A DNA stretch of 6,664 nt from Alphaproteobacteria bacterium (GCA_022425565.1 JAKMFG010000078.1:1-6664); one strand, 5' to 3'. Counted from the first letter of the stretch, positions 1-6,182 are shown. The notes: generated by a model not told the origin, from the sequence alone. Translations and numbers: made by a program.

Positions 1-2
1 GC

Positions 3-521
3 CGCCATATCTCGGCGGTCATCGATGGCGGGCCGCGGGTGCATAATTTCTATGTGCCGGCCGGCGGTGATGTGCCCGATCGGGATGAAAACCCCAAATT
101 CGGCCACAAGATGGATTTTGTGGCTGAAATGACGGCGCATTTCACCGCGAACCCGCCACAGGCATCTATCCTTGTCGGTGATCTCAACATCGCTCCACTT
201 GCCGAGGATGTCTGGTCGACAAAGCAACTGCACAAGGTCGTCAGCCACACTCCGGTCGAGCGCGAGGCGCTTCTCCGCCTGATCGACGAGGGCGGCTGGG
301 AAGATGTCGTGCGCAGCCATTTCGGGCCCGATGAGGTGCTGTATTCCTGGTGGTCCTACCGCGCCCGCGACTGGGCGGCCAGCAACCGCGGCCGGCGGCT
401 CGACCATGTCTGGACAAGCCCCGATCTGGCCGGTCGCGTGGGATCGGTGAGCATCGAAAGGGCGCTTCGCAGTGCCGAAAAACCCTCTGACCATGTACCG
501 ATGGTGATCGAGCTGTCCTGA
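3..521 (+). CDS. xthA: Exodeoxyribonuclease III (C-terminal part, 5' end off the window)
   Basis: This is the C-terminal 172 residues of an exodeoxyribonuclease III of the endonuclease/exonuclease/phosphatase fold. Known members are Mg-dependent AP endonucleases and 3'-5' exonucleases in base excision repair. The reading frame is open back to position 3, so the true start lies outside; the GTG at 39 is internal, because the residues before it (ending GGPRVHNFYVPAGGD) continue the family pattern. Visible motifs are NPKFGHKMDF, the active-site GDLNIAP at about 174-194 (equivalent to E. coli Asp151/Asn153), the NRGRRLDHVW segment, and the terminal SDHVP at about 486-500 carrying the catalytic Asp-His pair. 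E. coli ExoIII is 268 residues, so roughly 90-100 are missing. It lies 68 bp upstream of dapF on the same strand with no functional link. Confidence in family is high; which ExoIII subgroup is less certain. Confidence 0.93.
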   Translation, partial: RHISAVIDGGPRVHNFYVPAGGDVPDRDENPKFGHKMDFVAEMTAHFTANPPQASILVGDLNIAPLAEDVWSTKQLHKVVSHTPVEREALLRLIDEGGWEDVVRSHFGPDEVLYSWWSYRARDWAASNRGRRLDHVWTSPDLAGRVGSVSIERALRSAEKPSDHVPMVIELS

Positions 522-553
522 GCCATGTCGGCACGGCACAGCCTTGCGCCTTC

Positions 554-582
554 TTTTCATTTACCGGCTTTTGGCGTATTAG
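554..582 (+). promoter_or_regulatory. Possible sigma70-type promoter before dapF
   Basis: TTTTCA at 554-559 and TATTAG at 577-582 are separated by 17 bp and each match the consensus -35 and -10 boxes at four of six positions. Initiation 7-8 nt downstream of the -10 would fall at 589-590, on or next to the dapF ATG, giving an almost leaderless mRNA. This is a weak motif match found by eye. The alternative is read-through from xthA or a promoter further upstream. Confidence 0.2.
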
Positions 583-589
583 GCAGGCC

Positions 590-1441
590 ATGACGGATTT
601 TTTGAAAATGCATGGCCTTGGAAATGATTTCATCATTTTCGACTGGCGCGAAGGCGGACCCGCGACGGTGTCCGAGACGGCGGCGCGTGCGCTTGCCGAC
701 CGCAGGACGGGGATCGGGTGCGACCAGATCCTTGTGATCCGCCCGTCCGACCGTGCCGACATCCGCATGGATATTCTGAACCATGACGGCTCGCCCTCGG
801 GGGCCTGCGGCAACGGCACGAGATGCGTTGCCGACTTCGTCATGGCGCCCGGAACCGACCGCCCGCTGACAATCGAGACCGATGGCGCCGATCTTCGCGC
901 CTGGCGGGCAGGGTCTGATATTTCGGTCGATATGGGTCCGGTGGCGACAGGCTGGGCCGATGTGCCGCTGGCCCATGAGGCTGACACGCTTGCCGTGCCG
1001 CTCGGCATCGACAGTCTCGGTGATGCGGTCTGTCATTCGCTTGGCAATCCGCACGCCGTCGTCTTTGTCGATGATGCCGAAGCTGTGGATTTGCCGCGTC
1101 TCGGGCCGATAGCCGAGACATCGCCGCTGTTTCCAGACCGGGTGAATCTGTCGGTTGTCAGCCGCATGGATAACGGGTCGTTCCGGATGCGTGTCTGGGA
1201 GCGCGGTGTCGGCATCACAATGGCCTGCGGCAGCGGCGCCTGTGCTGTAGGGGTCGCGGCGGCGCGGCGAGGGTTCGGGGCTGATTCGAACCGCATCGTC
1301 ATGGATGGCGGGGCGGTGACCATCGACTGGGATCGCGAGACCACTCATGTGACCATGACCGGCCCGGTGGCCTATGTCTGCGAGGGCAGCCTGTCCGCCG
1401 GGCTTGCCGGACTGCTGGAGGCCGGTGATGTCAGGCCGTAA
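590..1441 (+). CDS. dapF: Diaminopimelate epimerase DapF
   Basis: DapF is a cofactor-independent cytosolic racemase that converts LL-diaminopimelate to meso-diaminopimelate, the penultimate step of lysine synthesis and the source of the peptidoglycan cross-linking residue. The product is 283 residues, normal for the family (about 275-285). The N-terminal signature is FLKMHGLGNDF. The two active-site cysteines are both present: Cys73 in GACGNGTRC and Cys213 in MACGSGACAV. Other family landmarks are GIGCDQ (42-47), NPHAV (153-157), and the substrate-binding Glu204-Arg205 in VWERG. Residue 209 is Ile where many homologues have Glu (GxET); hydrophobic residues also occur there in alphaproteobacteria as I recall. 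The ATG is preceded by AGGCAGG at 581-587, a modest Shine-Dalgarno. The 3' end overlaps mtaB by 14 bp, implying one transcript and translational coupling. Confidence 0.97.
   Translation: MTDFLKMHGLGNDFIIFDWREGGPATVSETAARALADRRTGIGCDQILVIRPSDRADIRMDILNHDGSPSGACGNGTRCVADFVMAPGTDRPLTIETDGADLRAWRAGSDISVDMGPVATGWADVPLAHEADTLAVPLGIDSLGDAVCHSLGNPHAVVFVDDAEAVDLPRLGPIAETSPLFPDRVNLSVVSRMDNGSFRMRVWERGVGITMACGSGACAVGVAAARRGFGADSNRIVMDGGAVTIDWDRETTHVTMTGPVAYVCEGSLSAGLAGLLEAGDVRP
1417..1420 (+). promoter_or_regulatory. Ribosome binding site setting the mtaB start
   Basis: GGAG lies 7 nt before the ATG at 1428, inside the end of dapF. It supports 1428 as the start over the in-frame upstream GTG at 1374. 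The 18 residues that the upstream start would add (rich in Pro, Cys and Ala) do not resemble the family, whose N-terminus begins just before the TFGCRLN motif. Confidence 0.7.
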
Positions 1442-2741
1442 CGCACCGCGCATCGAGACATTCGGCTGCCGGCTGAATATCTGGGAATCCGAGGTTGTTC
1501 GTGATCAGGCTTCCAGTGCCGGCTTGAATGACGCAATCATCTTCAATACCTGCGCGGTGACGGCTGAGGCCGAGCGCCAGGCCCGTCAGGCCATTCGCCG
1601 CGCGCGCCGCGAAAACCCCGATGCCCGAATCGTCGTCACCGGATGCGCCGCGCAGATCGCTCCCGACCAGTGGGATGCGATGCCCGAGGTCGACCATGTG
1701 GTCGGCAATCACGACAAGCTGACAGCGCCTGCCTGGCAGGCGCTGGCCAAGGGCGACGAGCCGGTGATTGTCAGCGATGTGATGCAGATACGCGAAACCG
1801 CGACCCATATGCTGGATGCCTTTTCCGGACACACGCGAGGCTTTCTTCAGGTACAGCAGGGATGCGACCACCGATGCACCTTCTGCATCATTCCCTATGG
1901 CCGCGGCAACAACCGGTCCGCTGGTGCGCGCCAGATCGTCGATGCGGCGGCACGTCTTGTCGATGGCGGCGTTGCCGAGATTGTGTTGACCGGGGTCGAT
2001 ATCACTTCCTGGGGCAGTGATCTGCCCGGGCGCCCGCGCCTTGGTGATCTGGTTGCGATGCTTCTTGCCGAGCTTCCCGGCCTGCGCCGCCTGCGCCTGT
2101 CATCGATCGATCCGGCGGAGCCTGACGCGCGCCTCATGGATGTTTTGGCACGTGAAGATCGGCTGATGCCGCATCTTCACTTGTCCGCGCAGCACGGGGA
2201 CGACACCATCCTGAAGCGGATGAAACGCCGGCATCTGGCGCGCGATCTCGTGCGGTTCTGTGACGAGGCGCGGCATCGCCGCCCGGATGTCGTGTTCGGG
2301 GCCGACCTGATCGCCGGTTTCCCGACCGAGGACGAGGCGGCGCATGGCGCCACCCGCCACATGATCGAGCGTGCCGGCCTGACCTATCTGCACGTCTTTC
2401 CCTATTCGCCGCGCGAAGGCACACCGGCAGCGCGCATGCCCCAGCTTGCTGGAAATCTGATTAAGGCACGGGCCGAATCCCTCAGAAAGCTCGGCAATGA
2501 GCGGCTGGAGAGATTTTTGGGCAATGCCGTGGGAAGCCGTGACCAGATGCTGGTTGAATCCGGGAACACAGGTCATGGCCGGAATTATGCCAAGATGAAG
2601 CTTGCAGGAGATTTCCTGGAACCGGGTACGCTTGTCGATGTGACGGTCACCGGTCACGAGGGATCGGTTCTGACGGTGACAGGTGACAACATGGCACGGG
2701 CTGTGGTTGCACAGGGCAAAGTCAGTGGAGATCGGGCATGA
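1428..2741 (+). CDS. mtaB: tRNA t6A37 methylthiotransferase MtaB (radical SAM)
   Basis: MtaB adds a methylthio group to N6-threonylcarbamoyladenosine at position 37 of ANN-decoding tRNAs (ms2t6A), which improves decoding. The 437-residue product has the three-part layout of the family. The N-terminal MTTase domain contributes cluster cysteines Cys14 (TFGCRLN), Cys42 (NTCAVT) and Cys73 (VTGCAAQ). The radical SAM domain carries CxxxCxxC at Cys146, Cys150 and Cys153 (GCDHRCTFCIIPYGRG). A weakly conserved TRAM-like segment closes the protein at about 375-425. The TFGCRLN motif and the ILKRMKRRH stretch favour MtaB over MiaB or RimO. One oddity is LSAQHGDD where relatives usually have LS(L/V)Q(S/A)GDD. 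The start overlaps dapF by 14 bp, and the stop overlaps the ftsY ATG as ATGA, so the three genes should be co-translated. Confidence 0.94.
   Translation: MSGRNAPRIETFGCRLNIWESEVVRDQASSAGLNDAIIFNTCAVTAEAERQARQAIRRARRENPDARIVVTGCAAQIAPDQWDAMPEVDHVVGNHDKLTAPAWQALAKGDEPVIVSDVMQIRETATHMLDAFSGHTRGFLQVQQGCDHRCTFCIIPYGRGNNRSAGARQIVDAAARLVDGGVAEIVLTGVDITSWGSDLPGRPRLGDLVAMLLAELPGLRRLRLSSIDPAEPDARLMDVLAREDRLMPHLHLSAQHGDDTILKRMKRRHLARDLVRFCDEARHRRPDVVFGADLIAGFPTEDEAAHGATRHMIERAGLTYLHVFPYSPREGTPAARMPQLAGNLIKARAESLRKLGNERLERFLGNAVGSRDQMLVESGNTGHGRNYAKMKLAGDFLEPGTLVDVTVTGHEGSVLTVTGDNMARAVVAQGKVSGDRA
2727..2730 (+). promoter_or_regulatory. Ribosome binding site of ftsY
   Basis: GGAG sits 7 nt upstream of the ftsY ATG at 2738 and inside the last codons of mtaB. 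With the ATGA start/stop overlap it points to coupled translation of ftsY after mtaB. Confidence 0.65.
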
Positions 2742-3664
2742 GTTGGCTGAAGAAACTTACATCCGGCCTCAGCAAGACAAGCGCCAAGGTGACGGCGTCG
2801 CTGTCCTCGCTTCTGGGGCGTTCGGCCATCGACGCGGCCTCGATCGAGGAGGTCGAGGATGCGCTGATTGCGGCTGATCTGGGAACCAGGGTCGCTGCAC
2901 GTCTTGCCGAAGGTGTGCGTCGTCACAAGTTCGATGGCGAGGTCACCGCACCGGCGCTGGCTGCCGCGCTGGCCGACGGCATTACCGAAATTCTCGACCC
3001 GGTGGCGATGCCGCTGGAAATCGATCCGGCGAAGCGTCCGCATGTCGTGCTTCTGGTCGGGGTCAACGGGTCCGGCAAGACGACCACCGCCGGCAAGCTG
3101 GCACAGCAATGGCGCCAGCAGGGCAAGAGCGTGATGCTGGCCGCTGGCGACACCTTCCGTGCCGCCGCCATCGAACAGCTTCTTGTCTGGGGGGAGCGCA
3201 CCGGCACCGAGGTTGTGGCCGGCGACCAGGGCGGCGATGCGGCTGCGCTGGCCTATCAGGCAATGGAAAGGGCAAGCGCGCAGGGCACGGACGTGTTGAT
3301 CATCGATACCGCCGGCCGGCTGCAGAATCGCAGCGAGTTGATGGACGAGCTTGCCAAGATTGTCCGTGTGATCCGCAAGCTTGATGACAGTGCGCCTCAT
3401 GATTCGGTGATTGTTCTCGACGGCACGGTCGGTCAGAACGCGATCTCACAGGTCAGCGCCTTCAAGGAGGTCGCGGATGTGAGCGGACTGATCGTCACCA
3501 AGCTTGACGGTTCGGCCAAGGGCGGTGTCGTCATCACGCTGGCCGATACCTTTGGCCTGCCGGTGCATGCTGTTGGTGTGGGTGAAGGGGCCGACGATCT
3601 CCAGCCTTTTGAGGCGCGTGATTTTGCCAACGCCCTTGCAGGTGTTCCGGACACCGGCGCCTGA
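2738..3664 (+). CDS. ftsY: Signal recognition particle receptor FtsY
   Basis: FtsY is the membrane-associated GTPase that docks SRP-ribosome complexes at the translocon; it and Ffh activate each other's GTP hydrolysis. The 308-residue product is an N domain (about 1-95) plus G domain. GTPase motifs in order are GVNGSGKTTT at 108-117 (P-loop), DTFRAAA at 138-144 (insertion-box region), DTAGR at 190-194, TKLDGSAKGG at 254-263 (guanine specificity), and GVGEGADDLQPF at 280-291. There is no long acidic A domain as in E. coli (497 residues). Instead the chain starts with a short Lys/Leu stretch, MSWLKKLTSGLSK, that could form an amphipathic membrane-binding helix. DGTVGQNA at 228-235 has Val where Thr is usual (DATTGQNA or DGTTGQNA). 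It is last in the dapF-mtaB-ftsY run and converges on the next gene with only 21 bp between stops. Confidence 0.97.
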   Translation: MSWLKKLTSGLSKTSAKVTASLSSLLGRSAIDAASIEEVEDALIAADLGTRVAARLAEGVRRHKFDGEVTAPALAAALADGITEILDPVAMPLEIDPAKRPHVVLLVGVNGSGKTTTAGKLAQQWRQQGKSVMLAAGDTFRAAAIEQLLVWGERTGTEVVAGDQGGDAAALAYQAMERASAQGTDVLIIDTAGRLQNRSELMDELAKIVRVIRKLDDSAPHDSVIVLDGTVGQNAISQVSAFKEVADVSGLIVTKLDGSAKGGVVITLADTFGLPVHAVGVGEGADDLQPFEARDFANALAGVPDTGA

Positions 3665-3676
3665 ACCAGGGGTCCC

Positions 3677-3708
3677 GCAGCGGCGCTAGCCGAACGGTCG
3701 GCTGCTGC
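3677..3708. terminator. Possible bidirectional hairpin between convergent genes
   Basis: AGCCGA (3688-3693) and TCGGCT (3698-3703) form a perfect 6-bp stem with a 4-nt ACGG loop. A further GCAGC/GCTGC pairing (3677-3681 with 3704-3708) can stack outside it across an asymmetric bulge. The hairpin covers the 3' end of the minus-strand gene and lies just past the ftsY stop, a sensible place for a two-way terminator. Neither side has a run of T after the stem, so it is not a canonical intrinsic terminator. It could equally be a by-product of GC-rich sequence. Confidence 0.25.
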
Positions 3709-4468
3709 GTCCGGTCAGCCAGTAGACGAACGAACCCACATATTCGTGAAGGGCGCTGCCAACGAAGTGGAACCCTGTAGGCAAGTTGAACAGACCAGTG
3801 GATTCCGGCGTTGTAAGGTAATCGGTAGGGTAGGCGGTGATGCCGTCCCAGCCGGCGGCTTCGAACGCCCCCATGGCGCGCGGCATTTGCGATGCGGATG
3901 TCACGAGCACCCAGCGTGACCCGGCTTGTGGTACCGCGACTTCAAGAGTATTGACCGCGTTTTCCCAGGTGTTGCGGCTCGTGAGCTCAAAGGTGATGCC
4001 GCGTTTTTCAACGCCAAGCTCGCCAAGGAGGCGCCTGATGATCTCGGCCTCGTTCCAGCCTTTCGGGTTGATCTGTCCGCTGAAACCGGAAAAAACAAGC
4101 AGACTGTCCGGGTTCTGGCGATGCAGCATCAGGCCTTTCGTCAGCCTGTCGGCCGCGCCGTTCTGTTGCGCCTGATTGCGCAAAGCGGAGACCTCACCGG
4201 ACCCGGTGTGGCCACCCAGCACGATGATGCCGTCCAGCGGCTGGTTGATCACCGGAACCGGGTAGCTGTTTTCCAGCGCACGAAGCGGCCATGTCGAGAC
4301 CGGCAGCACCCCGTAGGACAGCGGCAGCAGCGCCGCAAGCCAGATGAAGATGCGCATGGCCCGCCGCTTCCGCATCAACCGCATCACCAAAGCCGCCAGC
4401 AGCAGGATGTAGGGATGGCTCAGCGGTTGCAGCAGGACGGCCAGGATCTTTGAGGCAACGAAAAACAT
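3686..4468 (-). CDS. DUF218 (YdcF/SanA/ElyC-like) membrane protein
   Basis: A 260-residue member of the DUF218 family, whose characterised relatives (ElyC, SanA) affect envelope integrity and peptidoglycan or lipid-carrier metabolism in E. coli; the biochemical activity is not settled. Two hydrophobic segments at about 3-29 and 39-57, separated by a basic RLMRKRRAMR stretch, anchor the N-terminus in the inner membrane. The DUF218 domain follows, with DGIIVLGGHTGSGE (79-92), FSGFSG (126-131), ELTSRNTWENA (161-171), VLVTSASQMPRAMGAFEAAG (187-206), and a terminal HEYVGSFVYWLTGR (241-254). The start is taken at the ATG at 4468 because MFFVASK fits the usual ElyC-like beginning. An ATG at 4516 and a GTG at 4519 are in frame but would add a polar, Cys-containing leader. 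The ribosome binding site is poor for all three. Its job in this organism is not shown by its neighbours. Confidence 0.82.
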   Translation of the reverse strand: MFFVASKILAVLLQPLSHPYILLLAALVMRLMRKRRAMRIFIWLAALLPLSYGVLPVSTWPLRALENSYPVPVINQPLDGIIVLGGHTGSGEVSALRNQAQQNGAADRLTKGLMLHRQNPDSLLVFSGFSGQINPKGWNEAEIIRRLLGELGVEKRGITFELTSRNTWENAVNTLEVAVPQAGSRWVLVTSASQMPRAMGAFEAAGWDGITAYPTDYLTTPESTGLFNLPTGFHFVGSALHEYVGSFVYWLTGRSSRPFG

Positions 4469-4579
4469 CCCCCATTCTTGACAACTAGTGCGAAAAAGCG
4501 CAACACACTCGCACATCACGCCATCACTGGCTGCCAGACCTTAACGGGTTCCATCCGTCCTTGAAGTATTCGAGCACGG

Positions 4580-4610
4580 GTGACAGATGCGCTTGTGGCG
4601 CGCGTGATAC
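4580..4610 (+). promoter_or_regulatory. Weak candidate promoter for ffh
   Basis: GTGACA at 4580-4585 matches the -35 consensus at five of six positions, and GATACT at 4605-4610 matches the -10 at four of six. The 19-bp spacer is longer than ideal. Initiation near 4617 would give a leader of about 30 nt before the ffh ATG. This is a by-eye match in the only stretch where an ffh promoter is expected. Confidence 0.2.
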
Positions 4611-4637
4611 TGGAATGTGACAGGTAACGGGAGTGCC

Positions 4638-4642
4638 GGAGG
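4638..4642 (+). promoter_or_regulatory. Ribosome binding site setting the ffh start
   Basis: GGAGG lies 4 nt before the ATG at 4647. It supports 4647 over the in-frame upstream GTG at 4617, which would add ten Gly/Ser-rich residues ahead of MFDSLKDKLQ, the usual Ffh N-terminus. Confidence 0.65.
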
Positions 4643-4646
4643 CACC

Positions 4647-6182
4647 ATGTTCGACAGTCTGAAGGACAAGCTGCAGGACGTTTTCAGCGCCCTTGGCAAG
4701 CGCGGCGCGCTCCGGGAATCGGACGTCGATGCCGCGCTTCGCGAGGTGCGGTTGGCGTTGCTTGATGCTGATGTCGCGCTTCCTGTCGTCAAGAGTTTCG
4801 TCGCCACTGTGCGTGAGAAGGCCGTCGGCTCGGACGTTCTGAAGTCGGTCCGCCCCGACCAGCAGGTCATCAAGATCGTCAATGATGCACTGACCGAGGT
4901 TCTGGGAAGCGAGCCTGCGCCGCTGAATATTGCCGTGAACCCGCCTGCGGTCATCCTGATGGCCGGCCTTCAGGGCTCAGGAAAGACCACCACCGCCGGC
5001 AAGCTGGCGCTGCGCCTGCGCACGCGCGAGCGCAAGAAGGTCATGCTGGCCTCGCTCGACGTAACGCGCCCGGCCGCGCGCGAACAGCTTCGCATTCTTG
5101 GCGAACAGGCCGAGGTCGGCGTCCTGCCGGAAGCCGACCGCGAATCACCAGCGCAGATTGCCAAGCGTGCCCTACAGGCCGCCAAGCTTCAGGGGTTTGA
5201 TGTCCTGATCCTCGATACGGCCGGCCGGGTCACCATTGATGAAGGGCTGATGGCCGAGCTTCGTGAGGTAAAGGCGCTGACCAACCCGCACGAGGTCCTG
5301 CTGGTCGCCGATGCGATGACTGGTCAGGACGCCGTGACCACGGCGACTGCCTTCAACGAGGCTGTCGACATCACCGGCATTGTGCTGACCCGCCTTGACG
5401 GTGATGCGCGTGGCGGTGCCGCGCTGTCGATGCGCCAGATCACCGGCTGCCCGATCAAGCTGGTCGGCGTCGGCGAAAAGCAGGACGCGCTGGAGGAATT
5501 CGATCCGGCACGGATGGCTGGCCGCATTCTGGATATGGGCGATGTCGTCGCCCTTGTCGAAAAGGCGGCGGAAAATATCGAGCAGGAGGAAGCCGAACGC
5601 CTTGCCAAACGCATGGCAAAGGGTCAGTTCGACATGAACGACTTCCTCTCGCAACTTCGCCAGCTTCAGAAGATGGGTGGCCTCGGCGGCATCATGGGCA
5701 TGCTCCCCGGGCTTGGAAAAATGCAGAAGCAGATCGCCGCTGCCGGCATCGATGATTCGATGATCCGGCGGCAGGAGGCGATCATCCTGTCGATGACCAA
5801 GAAGGAACGAAGCTCTGTCGGGCTGTTGAACGCCTCGCGCCGCAAGCGCATCGCGGCAGGCTCCGGCACATCGGTCCAGGAGGTCAACCGCGTCGTCAAG
5901 CAGTACCAGGAAATGGCCAAGATGATGAAGAAGCTTGGCGGCAAATCCGGTGCGTCGATGATGAAGGCGCTGATGGGCGGCGGCATGGGTGGAATGCCCG
6001 GTGGAATGCCGGGTGGAATGCCGGGTGGAATGCCGGGAGGAACTTCGGGTGGCGGCATGTCGGGACTTGGCGGTCTCGGCGGCGGCCTTCCGGGAAATTT
6101 GCCGGGTGGCAAGGGCGGTTTGCCCGGGCTTCCCGGCGGTCTGCCGGGGCTTGGTGGCAAGCCTTCCGGCAAAAAGAAATAG
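4647..6182 (+). CDS. ffh: Signal recognition particle protein Ffh
   Basis: Ffh binds hydrophobic signal sequences emerging from the ribosome, together with 4.5S RNA, and hands the complex to FtsY. The 511-residue product has an N domain (about 1-95), a G domain (about 96-298) and an M domain (about 325-432). GTPase motifs are GLQGSGKTTT (107-116), DVTRPAA (138-144), DTAGR (190-194), DAMTGQDA (222-229) and TRLDGDARGG (248-257), followed by GVGEKQDALEEF. The M domain has the Met-rich signal-binding part and the basic RNA-binding segment around SRRKRIAAGSGTSVQEVN (397-414). After residue 432 comes a roughly 80-residue tail of Gly, Met, Pro and Leu ending PSGKKK, longer than in E. coli Ffh (453 residues total). 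Residue 140 is Thr in DVTRPAA where E. coli has Tyr; this site varies. The rpsP start is 39 bp downstream, likely on the same transcript. Confidence 0.98.
   Translation: MFDSLKDKLQDVFSALGKRGALRESDVDAALREVRLALLDADVALPVVKSFVATVREKAVGSDVLKSVRPDQQVIKIVNDALTEVLGSEPAPLNIAVNPPAVILMAGLQGSGKTTTAGKLALRLRTRERKKVMLASLDVTRPAAREQLRILGEQAEVGVLPEADRESPAQIAKRALQAAKLQGFDVLILDTAGRVTIDEGLMAELREVKALTNPHEVLLVADAMTGQDAVTTATAFNEAVDITGIVLTRLDGDARGGAALSMRQITGCPIKLVGVGEKQDALEEFDPARMAGRILDMGDVVALVEKAAENIEQEEAERLAKRMAKGQFDMNDFLSQLRQLQKMGGLGGIMGMLPGLGKMQKQIAAAGIDDSMIRRQEAIILSMTKKERSSVGLLNASRRKRIAAGSGTSVQEVNRVVKQYQEMAKMMKKLGGKSGASMMKALMGGGMGGMPGGMPGGMPGGMPGGTSGGGMSGLGGLGGGLPGNLPGGKGGLPGLPGGLPGLGGKPSGKKK
5988..6047 (+). repeat. 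12-bp tandem repeat within the ffh tail
   Basis: The unit GGTGGAATGCCG occurs in four near-identical in-frame copies at 5988-5999 (last base C), 6000-6011, 6012-6023 and 6024-6035. A degenerate fifth copy follows at 6036-6047, where Thr-Ser replaces Met-Pro. Each copy encodes Gly-Gly-Met-Pro, residues 448-463 of Ffh. The near identity at third codon positions suggests recent expansion by slippage, so copy number could vary between strains. Confidence 0.9.

Larger units (their letters stand above)
4469..4646. other. Divergent intergenic region between the DUF218 gene and ffh
   Basis: These 178 bp must contain the promoters of both the minus-strand DUF218 gene and ffh unless transcription reads in from elsewhere. 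I see no tRNA, no strong inverted repeat and no recognisable operator. On the minus strand, 4524-4577 contains a short frame, GTG to TGA, reading VLEYFKDGWNPLRSGSQ, which looks protein-like but is only 17 codons. No promoter is visible for the minus-strand gene beyond poor matches. Confidence 0.5.

Noticed and set aside
522..570. Possible terminator after xthA
   Set aside because: GCTGT (512-516) can pair with ACAGC (538-542) and a pyrimidine-rich stretch follows, but the interior does not form a continuous stem and there is no true T-run.
241..1008. 255-codon minus-strand frame crossing the xthA-dapF boundary
   Set aside because: Two clearly recognised plus-strand proteins already occupy this DNA, and the translation is low-complexity Arg/Ser/Pro with no motif.
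1374..1427. Upstream in-frame GTG start for mtaB
   Set aside because: It would place 18 non-conserved residues inside the dapF coding end; the ATG at 1428 has a well-spaced GGAG and matches the family N-terminus.
557..1453. 298-codon open frame on the minus strand opposite dapF
   Set aside because: It is longer than dapF but its translation is His/Arg/Pro-rich with no family resemblance. It is the antisense shadow expected of GC-rich coding DNA.
2654..3400. 248-codon minus-strand frame opposite ftsY
   Set aside because: It overlaps the P-loop and other conserved FtsY motifs in antisense, and its own sequence shows no family signature.
3926..4453. 175-codon plus-strand frame opposite the DUF218 gene
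   Set aside because: The minus-strand protein has membrane helices and conserved DUF218 motifs, while this frame is Gln/Arg-rich with no recognisable domain.
4478..4506. TTGACA on the plus strand as an ffh -35 box
   Set aside because: The hexamer is perfect, but the bases about 17 bp downstream (CAACAC) bear no resemblance to a -10 box and the site lies about 165 bp from the ffh start.
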